This document shows, piece after piece, positions 48,379 to 57,276 of a stretch of DNA of 64,000 nt. Origin of the DNA: Vibrio tubiashii ATCC 19109. Lineage in GTDB: Bacteria; Pseudomonadota; Gammaproteobacteria; Enterobacterales; Vibrionaceae. Numbering within the stretch: position 1 is the stretch's first letter; each line of letters starts with the position of its first letter. The notes under the pieces were generated by a model. That model had not been told where the DNA came from and ran no database searches. It saw only the letters and a program-made list of their open reading frames with translations. The stretch lies in the NCBI RefSeq assembly GCF_000772105.1, contig NZ_CP009354.1, forward strand, positions 3,162,001-3,226,000, given 5' to 3'. The position numbers and the translations under genes are program-made.

Positions 48379-49863
48379 TTAGCCGCCTACCGCGATGTTC
48401 TTCATATCAGTCATATAACCACGTAGCTCTTCACCGATGTACTCTACTGGGTGGTTACGAATAGTATCGTTAACTGCGATTAGCGTTGCGTTATCTACTT
48501 GGTTAGACGTCTCGCCTAGACCTTTACCGATTACGTCTGTACCTACTGAAGGCATGAACTTCTCACGTAGTAGCGGAGTTGCTACGTTAGCGAATAGGTA
48601 GTTACCGTATTCCGCTGTGTCTGAGATTACTACGTTCATTTCGTATAGACGCTTACGTGCTACTGTGTTTGCGATTAGTGGTAGCTCGTGTAGAGATTCG
48701 TAGTACGCAGACTCATCGATGATGCCTGATGCTGTCATTGCTTCGAATGCTAGTTCAACACCTGCACGAACCATTGCCACTAGTAGGATACCGTTGTCGA
48801 AGTACTCTTGCTCAGAGATTTCGATATCGCCTGCTGGGTAGTTTTCAAATGCTGTTTCGCCTGTCTCTTCACGCCAGCCTAGTAGGTTTGCGTCATCGTT
48901 AGCCCAGTCAGCCATCATAGTGCTTGAGAACTCACCAGTGATGATGTCATCCATGTGCTTGTTGTAAAGCGGACGCATTAGCTCTTTTAGCTCTTCAGAA
49001 AGCTCAAATGCTTTGATTTTCGCTGGGTTAGATAGACGATCCATCATGTGAGTGATGCCACCGAACTTCAGTGCTTCAGTAATTGTTTCCCAACCGTATT
49101 GTAGAAGTTTACCTGCGTAGCTTGGGTCGATACCGTCAGCAACCATCTTCTCGTAAGATACGATTGAACCTGCTTGTAGCATGCCACATAGGATAGTTTG
49201 CTCACCCATTAGGTCAGATTTAACTTCCGCTACGAATGAAGACTCTAGACAACCTGCGCGGTGACCGCCTGTACCTGCTGCCCATGCTTTCGCGATATCC
49301 CAACCTTCACCTTTTGGATCGTTCTCTGGGTGAACAGCGATTAGCGTTGGTACACCGAAGCCACGCTTGTACTCTTCACGTACTTCTGTACCTGGACATT
49401 TAGGCGCAACCATCACAACTGTTAGGTCTTTACGAATTTGCATACCTTCTTCAACCACGTTGAAGCCGTGTGAATAACCTAGTGCAGCGCCTTCTTTCAT
49501 TAGCGGCATTACTGTTTCAACTACGTTAGTGTGCTGCTTGTCTGGCGTAAGGTTGATCACTAGGTCTGCTTCAGGGATTAGCGTTTCGTAGCTTGCTACT
49601 TCAAAACCGTTCTCTTTTGCGTTCTTGTAAGATTGACGCTGCTCGTCAATTGCCGCCTGACGTAGTGCGTACGCTACGTTTAGGCCTGAGTCACGCATGT
49701 TTAGACCTTGGTTTAGGCCTTGAGCACCACAACCAACAATCACCACTTTCTTACCTTTCAGGTAATCAGCTTCAGTTGCGAACTCGCTGCGATCCATAAA
49801 ACGACAACGACCTAGTTGGTCTAGCTGCTCGCGTAGGTTTAAAGTGTTGAAATAGTTAGCCAT
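48379..49863 (-). CDS. ilvC: Ketol-acid reductoisomerase IlvC, class II
   Basis: Converts acetolactate and acetohydroxybutyrate to dihydroxy acids in valine, leucine and isoleucine synthesis, using NADPH and magnesium. At 494 residues it is the long class II form with duplicated C-terminal domain. The N-terminal nucleotide site [14 protein letters not shown], the PDKQH motif, [13 protein letters not shown] and the metal-binding acidic sites ([14 protein letters not shown]...) are present. It is divergent from ilvY and, as in E. coli, probably activated by IlvY with acetolactate. Cytoplasmic. Confidence 0.97.
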   Translation of the reverse strand: MANYFNTLNLREQLDQLGRCRFMDRSEFATEADYLKGKKVVIVGCGAQGLNQGLNMRDSGLNVAYALRQAAIDEQRQSYKNAKENGFEVASYETLIPEADLVINLTPDKQHTNVVETVMPLMKEGAALGYSHGFNVVEEGMQIRKDLTVVMVAPKCPGTEVREEYKRGFGVPTLIAVHPENDPKGEGWDIAKAWAAGTGGHRAGCLESSFVAEVKSDLMGEQTILCGMLQAGSIVSYEKMVADGIDPSYAGKLLQYGWETITEALKFGGITHMMDRLSNPAKIKAFELSEELKELMRPLYNKHMDDIITGEFSSTMMADWANDDANLLGWREETGETAFENYPAGDIEISEQEYFDNGILLVAMVRAGVELAFEAMTASGIIDESAYYESLHELPLIANTVARKRLYEMNVVISDTAEYGNYLFANVATPLLREKFMPSVGTDVIGKGLGETSNQVDNATLIAVNDTIRNHPVEYIGEELRGYMTDMKNIAVGG

Positions 49864-49975
49864 CAGGGCGCTCCTTTAAAGAATTTTTCCGTTGAGGTCG
49901 GTAGCTTGGGTACCGAATGAGTCCATACTAAAACAGGTATTTAGTTGCTTAAAGTGATATATTCACAATTAGTAA

Positions 49976-49990
49976 TTGCAATTAATGCAA
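49976..49990. promoter_or_regulatory. Candidate IlvY operator
   Basis: TTGC-N7-GCAA dyad in the ilvC-ilvY divergent region, 18 nt before the ilvY start. Interrupted dyads of this size are typical LysR-family sites; IlvY of E. coli binds tandem operators here. Confidence 0.5.
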
Positions 49991-50008
49991 CAAGGATGTG
50001 ACCATTTC

Positions 50009-50899
50009 ATGAACATTAAGTGTCTGCAGTTGTTCATTCATCTGTGTGATAGTAAGAGCTTCGCTAAGACGGCTTCGGCGATGCATATTAGCCCGTCGGC
50101 CCTGAGTCGACAGATACAAAAATTGGAAAGCGACACTGCTCAAGTACTGTTCGTGCGAGACAATCGCAGCGTTGAACTGACCCCAGCTGCGAAAAAGCTT
50201 TTGCCTGTCGCGTTAAACATTCTTGGTGAGTGGCAAAACTACAATGCCCAACTCAAGGGCCATGAAGAAGAATTGAAAGGTGAAATTCGTCTATTTTGCT
50301 CGGTGACGGCCAGTTACAGCCATCTGCCTGAACTCTTGTCCGAATTTCGTCTTCAGCACCCGTTTATTGAATTTAAGCTTTCAACCGGAGATCCAGCACA
50401 AGCAATCAACAAGGTACTGAGTGATGAAGTGGATATCGCGATTTCTGCCCAGCCCGAACAACTGCCCGCTCGAATTGAGTTTGAAACCATCAGTGAAATT
50501 CCCCTTTCCGTGATTGCTCCGGTCGGGGTCAGTAATTTTGCTAAGGAGCTGCAAAAAGAGCAGCCGGATTGGTCGACAATTCCATTTATTGTTCCTGAGT
50601 CGGGTACCGCCCGAGACCGTGCCAACGCTTGGTTTAAGGCAATGAAGATTAAGCCGAATATCTACGCCCAAGTTTCTGGTCATGAAGCGATCGTCAGTAT
50701 GGTAGCGCTTGGCTGTGGTGTGGGAATCGCCCCAGATGTAGTGATAAATAACAGCCCTGTTAAGGAAAAAATCGAGCGCTTAAAAGTCGCTTCAATAAAA
50801 CCCTTTAAACTCGGCGTGTGCTGCAAACGCTCGCAGCTTGATAACCCACTGGTAAAAGCACTGTGGGAGATGGCTCACGATACCTATATCGCCCCATAA
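50009..50899 (+). CDS. ilvY: LysR-type activator IlvY
   Basis: A 296-residue LysR regulator expected to activate ilvC in response to acetolactate or acetohydroxybutyrate. The winged helix-turn-helix is at residues 1-62 (NIKCLQLFIHLCDSKSF, HISPSALSRQIQKLE) and the effector-binding domain at about 90-290. The start at 50009 (MNIKCLQLF) aligns with E. coli IlvY, with AAGGATG upstream; the earlier in-frame ATG would overlap the operator. Divergent from ilvC and followed by a terminator-like stem. Confidence 0.94.
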   Translation: MNIKCLQLFIHLCDSKSFAKTASAMHISPSALSRQIQKLESDTAQVLFVRDNRSVELTPAAKKLLPVALNILGEWQNYNAQLKGHEEELKGEIRLFCSVTASYSHLPELLSEFRLQHPFIEFKLSTGDPAQAINKVLSDEVDIAISAQPEQLPARIEFETISEIPLSVIAPVGVSNFAKELQKEQPDWSTIPFIVPESGTARDRANAWFKAMKIKPNIYAQVSGHEAIVSMVALGCGVGIAPDVVINNSPVKEKIERLKVASIKPFKLGVCCKRSQLDNPLVKALWEMAHDTYIAP

Positions 50900-50925
50900 C
50901 TCATTAGTATTACTCCAGATACAAC

Positions 50926-50967
50926 AAAGCCACCGCTTTTTCAGATCGAAAGAATAACGGTGGCTTT
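50926..50967 (+). terminator. Terminator-like stem after ilvY
   Basis: Stem AAAGCCACCG / CGGTGGCTTT with a 22 nt loop. The T tail is weak, so it may be a leaky terminator. Confidence 0.55.
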
Positions 50968-50998
50968 CATACTTCAACTTGTTTTCCAAAATTAAGCT

Positions 50999-51091
50999 GT
51001 CATTTCCGAGAAGGAGGAACGACTGAGTTGGAAATCTCTGATCGTTTGATGAGATTCCCGACTACACGACTTCGTCGCTATCGGGAATGAC
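50999..51091. repeat. Palindromic Vibrio intergenic repeat
   Basis: Ninety-three bp with outer arms GTCATTTCCGA / TCGGGAATGAC and inner arms GGAAATCTC / GAGATTCCC, so it can form a cruciform or a folded RNA. I recall similar GTCATTCCCGA palindromes scattered in Vibrio genomes. A half copy is at 38417-38456. Confidence 0.8.
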
Positions 51092-51098
51092 TATAAGA

Positions 51099-52487
51099 TT
51101 AGATTACTCGGGAAAACTGCTGCTGACGCGCCTTAGCCCTTAAATACTTATCGAAACACATACAGATGTTACGGATCAGTAGGCGGCCACGCAGTGTAAC
51201 GCGAATTTCTTTATCATCCACTTCCACCAGTTCATCATTGATAAACGTCTGTAGTAGCTGCAAGTCTTCTTTAAAGTAGTCGTTAAACGTCACCTTAAAC
51301 TCAGACTCAATCATGGTCTTATCAAGTTTAAAGTTACAGATAAGCTGTTTAATGACTTCACGACGAAGTAAGTCATCACTATCAAGGGCTACCCCTTTCC
51401 ATAGAGCATGACGTAAGTCGTTCACTTGCGCGTAGTACTTCTTGAGCTCTTTTTGGTTTTGCGCGTACGCATCGCCAATCATGGAAATTGCTGACACACC
51501 AAAGCCCACTAAGTCTGCTTCGCCTTGAGTGGTGTAACCTTGGAAGTTGCGGTGGAGCACACCATTACGCTGAGCAACCGCAAGCTCATCATCTGGCTGA
51601 GCAAAGTGATCCATACCGATAAACTGATACCCTGCACCAGTCAGTGTCGAAATAGTATCTTGCAAAATCGCCATCTTCTCTTCTGCTACTGGCAGGTCTT
51701 CATCTTTAATCTTGCGCTGCGCTGCAAATAGCTGAGGCATGTGCGCGTAGTTAAAGATCGATAAGCGGCCAGGCTGCATTTGTAATACCTGAGCTAAAGT
51801 CTCAGCAAAGCGCGCTTGGGTCTGCTTTGGCAAGCCATAGATCAAATCTAGGTTAGTCGAAAGGAAACCCAATTGTTTAGCACGTTCAACCATGGCAAAG
51901 ATAAATTCCTCATCCTGCTCACGATTTACTAACTTTTGAACTTCCTTATTGAAGTCTTGTACACCAATACTGAGGCGATTAAAGCCTTCACCGCGTAAGT
52001 GATCAAGCATATCGAGTTCGATTTCACGCGGGTCAACTTCGATACTGATTTCAGCATCACCTTCGAAATTAAACTCATCACGCAAGATATTCATCACTCG
52101 GCTGATTTGTGCCTTGGTCAGAAACGTTGGCGTACCACCACCGAAGTGCAGTTGGGTCACTTTGCGCCCTTGCAGCAATGCCGCACGAGTACGAACCTCA
52201 AGCTCTAATACATCCAAGTACTCATCCGCTTTATGGGCATGACGGGTGATCACCTTATTACAACCACAGTAGTAACAAAGCTTGTGGCAGAAAGGGATAT
52301 GGATATAAATAGACAGCGGTCTGTCTGGGTACTGAGTGCACGCCATATCGTAGTCCGCTACCGTAAACGCTTCATGAAACTCCAAAGCAGTTGGGTATGA
52401 AGTGTAACGAGGACCCGAATAGTTGTACTTATCAAGGATGGCTTGGTCCCAGACTATTTGCTGGCTTGCGACGACATGCTGCGACAT
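51099..52487 (-). CDS. hemN: Oxygen-independent coproporphyrinogen III oxidase HemN
   Basis: Radical-SAM enzyme that makes protoporphyrinogen IX in anaerobic haem synthesis. The 462-residue protein has the [4Fe-4S] motif C67-x3-C71-x2-C74 in FCHKLCYYCGC, followed by an extra Cys76, HFGGGTPTFL, SIEVDPREI and the HemN-specific C-terminal domain. Close in length to E. coli HemN (457). Its start is the family one (MSQHVVASQQ). I see no clear FNR box upstream. It is downstream of the DUF2489, yihI and methyltransferase genes on the same strand, with 184 nt between. Confidence 0.96.
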   Translation of the reverse strand: MSQHVVASQQIVWDQAILDKYNYSGPRYTSYPTALEFHEAFTVADYDMACTQYPDRPLSIYIHIPFCHKLCYYCGCNKVITRHAHKADEYLDVLELEVRTRAALLQGRKVTQLHFGGGTPTFLTKAQISRVMNILRDEFNFEGDAEISIEVDPREIELDMLDHLRGEGFNRLSIGVQDFNKEVQKLVNREQDEEFIFAMVERAKQLGFLSTNLDLIYGLPKQTQARFAETLAQVLQMQPGRLSIFNYAHMPQLFAAQRKIKDEDLPVAEEKMAILQDTISTLTGAGYQFIGMDHFAQPDDELAVAQRNGVLHRNFQGYTTQGEADLVGFGVSAISMIGDAYAQNQKELKKYYAQVNDLRHALWKGVALDSDDLLRREVIKQLICNFKLDKTMIESEFKVTFNDYFKEDLQLLQTFINDELVEVDDKEIRVTLRGRLLIRNICMCFDKYLRAKARQQQFSRVI

Positions 52488-52671
52488 GATGGTATTTCCG
52501 TTTGGGCTATAATGCTTCGTTTGGCTACACGAGCCATTATCGTTAGCAGGCTATTTTGCCACACCTCGATATCACTGGTTGTGGGACAGGCTGCTTTTTG
52601 AGTAGCAATACTCAGAATTGATAACTCGATCACTCCCTCTAAAGGGTAGTCGATCGAGCTATAAAGCCAAT

Positions 52672-53160
52672 CTAGATCATTTGAATGTTGATCTGATTGT
52701 TGAGAGGTTGAACCTTTTTCTGCAGAAACTTCAGCTCTTCAACGATGGCATCTTGAAGACGAGACTCTGCTTTATGGCGCTCAAGGTTTTGCTTCATGCG
52801 CTCTTTTTTCGCTAACGCCTGACGCTCTTCGCCACGAGCCATATCTTTAACGATGTGGAAAAGCTCTGACGTCGCTGGAAATTCTTTTTCAAAATCAACG
52901 CGCTCTTCACCTTGAACATAATCCATGATGTTATAAAGACGAATGCTGATTTCTGACAGATCACACTGCTCTTGAATACCCGCTAAGCAAAGAACATGCA
53001 CGCTTTCAAATATGTTGGCATTGCGTTTTTCAATGGCTAACTTTTGATGCTGCAGTTGCAATTCCTTTTGCTTCTTGAGCTTGAGCAGAAGGTAACCTGC
53101 ATATGACGCTAGACCGAGGATGATGGCTCCGCCCGCAATGGCTAACAAGGTTACATTCAT
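52672..53160 (-). CDS. DUF2489 protein, membrane-anchored
   Basis: A 162-residue protein, probably the DUF2489 family that sits between yihI and hemN in vibrios. One N-terminal transmembrane segment (about residues 4-27, LLAIAGGAIILGLASYAGYLLL) leads to a cytoplasmic helical domain (FESVHVLCLAGIQEQCDLSEISIRLYNIM) and a charged C-terminal helix (AKKERMKQNLERHKAESRLQDA). Function unknown. It starts 9 nt after the yihI stop, so it is co-transcribed. Between its end and hemN a hairpin at about 52622-52661 lacks a T run. Confidence 0.82.
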   Translation of the reverse strand: MNVTLLAIAGGAIILGLASYAGYLLLKLKKQKELQLQHQKLAIEKRNANIFESVHVLCLAGIQEQCDLSEISIRLYNIMDYVQGEERVDFEKEFPATSELFHIVKDMARGEERQALAKKERMKQNLERHKAESRLQDAIVEELKFLQKKVQPLNNQINIQMI

Positions 53161-53169
53161 AATGCTCGA

Positions 53170-53733
53170 TTATCCTTTAAATTGGTTCAAGTCTAAGTCT
53201 TCGAACTGAGAAAGTAACTCATCATCTGAGCCTGCTTTCTTGCTGGTCTTCTTCTGCGCAACAGGTTGTTCTACGATCTCTTCCTCAAGTTCTTCTTCAG
53301 GCTCTTCTTCGTAGATACCTAGCTGCTTCATCAGCACTTCGATACGAGCTAATTTTTCGTCAACGTATTTCTGTAGACCAGCACCTAGGCTATCACCATT
53401 GTCTAGACGATCGAGCAACACATTCAGTTGTGCATCGCTCTCTAGCATTTCTAGCTCTTTCTCTGCATAAATACGACGCTCAGCCTTAGTTGGCTTCTTG
53501 GCAGCTTCAACCACAAGAGGAATTTTCTTCTTGCTGCCTAAACGCGGATCGCGCTTTTGCGCGGCAGTCTGCTGCTTCTGATCTTTTGCTTCAGAGTTAC
53601 GACCGCCAGTCTTTAGACCTTTGCGCTTTTTGTCTTTCTTACGTAGACGTCCTTCAACGTCTGATTGAGTTCGGTTGCGAACAACAACTACGTCGCCATT
53701 GCCACCCGATCTTGCTTTCTTACTACGGCTCAT
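53170..53733 (-). CDS. yihI: GTPase-activating protein YihI
   Basis: A 187-residue activator of the ribosome-assembly GTPase Der. The N-terminal half is very basic (SRSKKARSGGNGD, RKKDKKRKGLKTGGRN) and the C-terminal half acidic (EEEPEEELEEEIVEQ), with the conserved DPRLGSKKKIPL motif near residues 62-73 between them. This bipolar layout is diagnostic. The first base of its start codon is the last base of the preceding methyltransferase stop (TAATG), and the DUF2489 gene follows. Cytoplasmic, acting in 50S assembly control. Confidence 0.93.
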   Translation of the reverse strand: MSRSKKARSGGNGDVVVVRNRTQSDVEGRLRKKDKKRKGLKTGGRNSEAKDQKQQTAAQKRDPRLGSKKKIPLVVEAAKKPTKAERRIYAEKELEMLESDAQLNVLLDRLDNGDSLGAGLQKYVDEKLARIEVLMKQLGIYEEEPEEELEEEIVEQPVAQKKTSKKAGSDDELLSQFEDLDLNQFKG

Positions 53734-54413
53734 TACTGGGCTTTCCTCAGTAAAATTACATCATTACCAATAAATTCAAGCTTGAGCTGATCCCGCTCTG
53801 CCAAATACTGAAACGTTTTACGACTAAAGAACACCACATGGGTCTGATCGTTTTTATAGTGCCATGAGGCAAACGCTTCAACATCGATGACCATCTTAGT
53901 CATAAGACCAATCCAGCCACCTGGCTTAACTAAATTCAACCATTGCTGCCACACCTTATTCGGTTCATAGAGGTGTTCTATAACCTCTGTAGCAGTAATA
54001 AAGTCATACGAATTTTCTAACACCGAAGGATTCGGGTGATAGTAGATATCGTAAAGACTCATGGTGTGTCCCCGTTCTTCCAACATTAGTGACAATGTTG
54101 GGCCAGGACCACAGCCAAAATCTAACCCGTGAGAATTGGTCTCAATACGCTCTAATATGGGGTCTGCAACCCGAGATAAAAAGCGTCGGTACCCTTGATC
54201 ATTTGGGTCATTCTCATGCAAATCGTAGTGGGCTTTTTCCTGTTTTGCATCCAAACGCTGATCTGGATTAACAAACACAAGCTCACATTGCAGGCACTGT
54301 AAATACTCTCGACGTTTGTCTTGGTAGTAGTGCTGAGTCTCCAAGCTTTGACAAAGGGGGCAACTATGCATATTGGGTGCGTTTAACATATCCTCAAACG
54401 GGATGCGAAACAT
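53733..54413 (-). CDS. SAM-dependent methyltransferase with N-terminal zinc ribbon
   Basis: A 226-residue class I methyltransferase. Cysteines in HSCPLC (18, 21) and YLQCLQC form a zinc ribbon; motif I LDFGCGPGPTLSLML is near residue 97, followed by the acidic SLYDIYYHP motif and TATEVIEHLYEP near 137, as in Methyltransf-type ubiquinone-like domains. The substrate is unknown. Its stop overlaps the yihI start (TAATG), so the two are translationally coupled, which may link it to ribosome work. The first ATG is kept although its ribosome site is poor; an ATG at 54389 would also be in frame. Confidence 0.83.
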   Translation of the reverse strand: MFRIPFEDMLNAPNMHSCPLCQSLETQHYYQDKRREYLQCLQCELVFVNPDQRLDAKQEKAHYDLHENDPNDQGYRRFLSRVADPILERIETNSHGLDFGCGPGPTLSLMLEERGHTMSLYDIYYHPNPSVLENSYDFITATEVIEHLYEPNKVWQQWLNLVKPGGWIGLMTKMVIDVEAFASWHYKNDQTHVVFFSRKTFQYLAERDQLKLEFIGNDVILLRKAQ

Positions 54414-54479
54414 ACCAGAAACTGGCGTTAGAGTGGAGCACTATTGTGCAAATAATCATCACTTCATAAAAAATAGCAA

Positions 54480-54820
54480 TAAAAAAAGCGATAGAGTTAT
54501 CTATCGCTTTCTAAATGCCTTACGGCAAAACTGTGTTGCACTTACTTCAGTGCACCAATATTCCATTTGTTTTTAGTGCTTTCCCTGCCAAAAGTGTTGT
54601 TTGCCACCATCCTGGTGAGTTTTGGCTTTCCATTTACTTCCTGATGTCTGGGCTAGTCCTTAGCCTGATCCGTTTCACTGTCTTAAACCATTAGACAAGT
54701 CGACCATCCTTATCAAGTAGGTTTCCTACCTACCCTTGCATCCTTTCTATAACTACCAAGTTTCCATTACTTGCGTCCGTGGAGACTTCCTAGTCTTAAA
54801 TCCGTTATCAGCGCCCTGCC
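54480..54820 (-). ncRNA. Second Csr-type (CsrA-sequestering) small RNA
   Basis: The minus strand has about 14 GGA motifs, many in hairpin loops (GACT-AGGA-AGTC at 54784-54795; CACC-AGGA-TGGTG; TAGGT-AGGA-AACCTA; GCTA-AGGA-CTAGC), the CsrA-binding signature. It ends in a strong terminator, stem AAAGCGATAG / CTATCGCTTT (54485-54510), with a T run to 54480. No convincing promoter was found, so the 5' end is approximate (about 54820). It lies between a methyltransferase gene and cytochrome c4. A plus-strand ORF here is not credible. Confidence 0.78.
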
Positions 54821-55032
54821 GATGAGTACACTTTATCGCTTTGGTCATTTTGAACAATCCACTCAAGCTAAAAAAGTGCACTTTTTTACTCCCACAATTT
54901 CAGCACCCTATTTTTCAATGAGTTACAAACAACTGATAGAAACTTGCACATTCAAGTATGGGCGATCTCCTACAAGCAACGAGGAAAGATGACTCATCAA
55001 GGCCACGCGAGTCATGTGATCGTGCTCAAACG

Positions 55033-55062
55033 AAAAAGCCCAAGCAACGGCTTGGGCTTTTT
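55033..55062 (-). terminator. Cytochrome c4 terminator
   Basis: Stem AAAAAGCCCAAGC / GCTTGGGCTTTTT with AACG loop, and T run on the minus strand. Confidence 0.92.
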
Positions 55063-55097
55063 CAATACAACTTTATGCTCGAACGAATAAGTAGGGC

Positions 55098-55715
55098 TTA
55101 GTGTAGGCCACCAACATATTTAGAAAGTGTATCTATATCTTCATCCGTTAGTTTTTTCGCGATATCGCGCATCATCTCGTTCATATCGTTACCACGAGAA
55201 CCATCACGGAATTTTTCAAGCTGAGCCTTAATGTAATCAGCATGCTGGCCAGAAATTTTCGGGAAGCCAGAAAGTTCTGTACCGTTACCACGTGGACCAT
55301 GACAAGCGATACATGCCGTTAGGCCACGCTCTGCATCGCCAGCAGTGTAAAGAACTTTACCTGCATCAACCACGTTCTCTGGCGTTGTGTTGTGAGCAAT
55401 TGGTAGAGACGCATAGTAAGCCGCTAGGTCTTTCATATCTTCCTCAGACAGTGGCATAGCCATGCCACTCATCACAGGATCCATACGACCTTGCTTACCA
55501 TTACTAGTCATACCCAACTTGAATTCTTTCAGCTGCTTTTCAATATACTTAGCATGCTGACCTGCAATTTTCGGGTACATAGCGAGTTGACTGTTGCCGT
55601 CAGCACCATGGCAGGCAACACAGGTTTGGGATTTTGCTTTACCAGCTTCAATGTTACCTTGGGCCCACACGGAGCAGCTGGCTAAAAGACTCAAGATTAG
55701 CGCTAATTTCTTCAT
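55098..55715 (-). CDS. Cytochrome c4 (dihaem)
   Basis: A 205-residue periplasmic electron carrier, associated with cbb3-type oxidase respiration. It has a signal peptide (residues 1-19, cleavage after WAQ/VWA) and two haem sites: CVACH (C32, C35, H36) and CIACH (C135, C138, H139). Each half has a Met ligand region (MSGMAMPL and [12 protein letters not shown]) and the GQHA(K/D)YI helix of c4. The two-domain repeat and length are typical. Divergent from engB and ending in its own terminator. Confidence 0.95.
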   Translation of the reverse strand: MKKLALILSLLASCSVWAQGNIEAGKAKSQTCVACHGADGNSQLAMYPKIAGQHAKYIEKQLKEFKLGMTSNGKQGRMDPVMSGMAMPLSEEDMKDLAAYYASLPIAHNTTPENVVDAGKVLYTAGDAERGLTACIACHGPRGNGTELSGFPKISGQHADYIKAQLEKFRDGSRGNDMNEMMRDIAKKLTDEDIDTLSKYVGGLH

Positions 55716-55863
55716 GACATTCCATTATAATTATCAAGCTTCCGGTACCACTCTGCGTTGCCACTCATGGTACAATAGGCGACCTTATGCCGAGCACGGT
55801 TATTTTACACAATTTCACAAAAAAGTAATCAATCGACTACACAAAGTCGAGATGGAGTTAACA

Positions 55864-56529
55864 GTGAGCGTAAAAATTCATTATCAAAACACCCATTTCA
55901 TCACAAGTGCGCCGGATATCCGCGCCTTGCCAGAAGATGAAGGTATCGAAGTTGCGTTTGCAGGACGCTCCAATGCGGGTAAGTCGAGTTCTCTAAACCG
56001 CCTGACGAACCAACGTAGTTTAGCGAAAACCAGTAAAACGCCAGGCCGTACACAACTTATTAACCTTTTTAAGGTTACCGATGGCTGTCATATTGTCGAT
56101 CTTCCGGGGTACGGCTTTGCTCAAGTACCACTAGAAATGAAGAAGAAGTGGCAAAAATCGTTGGGTGAGTACCTACAAAAACGCCAATGTCTAAAAGGCT
56201 TAGTGGTTCTGATGGATATTCGTCACCCAATGAAAGACCTCGACCAGCAGCTAATTTTTTGGGCAGTAGACAGTGGTATTCCTGTTCAAGTGCTGCTAAC
56301 TAAAGCAGACAAACTAAAGAGCGGTGCGCGCAAAGCACAAGTTCTGAAGATCAAAAAAGACGCGGTGGGCTTTGGTGGCGATGTCAGCGTCGCCGCTTTT
56401 TCATCGCTAAAAGGCATCGGTGTCGATACACTGCGTAGCAAGCTCGATGAGTGGTTCGCTCCAGCGCTGGCGGAATCAGTTGCTGAAGAGATCATCGAAG
56501 AAGAGAATCTTGATAGCGAGTCAGAGTAA
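55864..56529 (+). CDS. engB: GTPase EngB (YihA/YsxC), ribosome assembly
   Basis: Essential GTPase acting in late 50S subunit assembly. The 221-residue product has G1 GRSNAGKSS near residue 34, G2 [11 protein letters not shown]3 [11 protein letters not shown]4 TKAD and G5 FSSLKG. The longer open frame to the left is not family-like. A GTG at 55864 with GGAG 8 nt upstream gives the correct N-terminus ([19 protein letters not shown]); an ATG four codons earlier is the alternative. A terminator follows. Divergent from the cytochrome c4 gene, and adjacent to Spot 42 and polA as in E. coli. Confidence 0.95.
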   Translation: MSVKIHYQNTHFITSAPDIRALPEDEGIEVAFAGRSNAGKSSSLNRLTNQRSLAKTSKTPGRTQLINLFKVTDGCHIVDLPGYGFAQVPLEMKKKWQKSLGEYLQKRQCLKGLVVLMDIRHPMKDLDQQLIFWAVDSGIPVQVLLTKADKLKSGARKAQVLKIKKDAVGFGGDVSVAAFSSLKGIGVDTLRSKLDEWFAPALAESVAEEIIEEENLDSESE

Positions 56530-56553
56530 ACACTCGACCAGACAATGATTGCT

Positions 56554-56587
56554 AAAGCCCTGCCGCTAAAATGGTAGGGCTTTTTTT
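56554..56587 (+). terminator. engB terminator
   Basis: Stem AAAGCCCTGCC (56554-56564) / GGTAGGGCTTT (56573-56583) with a T run. Confidence 0.92.
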
Positions 56588-56596
56588 ATCGGCATA

Positions 56597-56680
56597 GAAA
56601 AATAAAAGCCCCACCTTCCTGGCGGGGCAACGGGAGAGAAATAGTAGTTATTATTAATTATGCGCTTAGGATTATGTATC
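56597..56680 (-). ncRNA. Candidate small RNA ending in a strong terminator, downstream of spf
   Basis: On the minus strand GCCCCGCC-AGGAA-GGTGGGGC (56608-56628) then TTTTATTTTT is a textbook terminator, yet no gene precedes it for about 370 bp: Spot 42 has its own terminator at about 56996. A short RNA initiating within about 70-100 nt upstream would fit. A small RNA named VSsrna24 has been described near spf in Aliivibrio; I cannot verify identity here. The 5' boundary is a guess. The rest of 56681-56990 shows no gene. Confidence 0.5.
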
Positions 56681-56995
56681 TAAAGGCGTAAATCAACACT
56701 TCCAACAGAGGGGTACCCGCTCAGATAAACCACACCCAAACACCAGCCATCTCATTGAAAAACAAACATAAAAACCGAAATTAAAGCTATCTTTTCTGGC
56801 CTATTTTGGTTTTGGTTTTTCTATCAAAATAACCAAACTGTGACTGGTATAAATTTACAAACTTTGGCCAAATTACACCAAGGCCAATAACCATAATTGT
56901 TTTGATGGTTTTTAGATAGCATCAGGGGAAATATCAGGGAAAGGATTCGCTTGGTATGTAGCTTTTTGATAAGTAGGGATTTTTCTTTGGCACAA

Positions 56996-57101
56996 TAAAA
57001 AACGCCCCAGTCAAAAACTGACTGGGGCGGCTGAATCAGCCTAATCCAATAACGTGAAACAAAAGGTCTGAAAGATAGAACATCTTACCTCTGTACCCTA
57101 C
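56996..57101 (-). ncRNA. spf: Spot 42 RNA
   Basis: The minus strand starts GTAGGGTACAGAGGTAAGAT, identical to E. coli Spot 42, continues through TTCTATCTTTCAGACC and ends in stem GCCCCAGTCA / TGACTGGGGC plus a T run. Spot 42 is an Hfq-dependent base-pairing RNA that represses secondary metabolism genes and is itself repressed by CRP-cAMP. It lies between polA and engB as in E. coli. About 106 nt. Confidence 0.97.
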
Positions 57102-57213
57102 GCAGATTAATGTACAACAATTGGTCAGAAATGAAAACTCTTTTCGTAAGTTTTTTTCATTAAAATTTTATTAAACTACATTTAAGCTAAATGCCAGTTA
57201 ACTTTTTTAGAGA

Positions 57214-57243
57214 TAAAAAAAAGCCAGCGTTTGTGCGCTGGCT
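57214..57243 (-). terminator. polA terminator
   Basis: Stem AGCCAGCG (57222-57229) / CGCTGGCT (57236-57243) and a T run on the minus strand, 34 nt after the polA stop. It keeps polA transcription out of spf. Confidence 0.92.
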
Positions 57244-57276
57244 CATACAAAATAGGTATTTTAGGCGATTTTTTGC

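Noticed and set aside
54771..54992. Plus-strand 73-residue ORF
   Set aside because: It overlaps the 5' end of the second Csr-type RNA and its promoter area, with no ribosome site.
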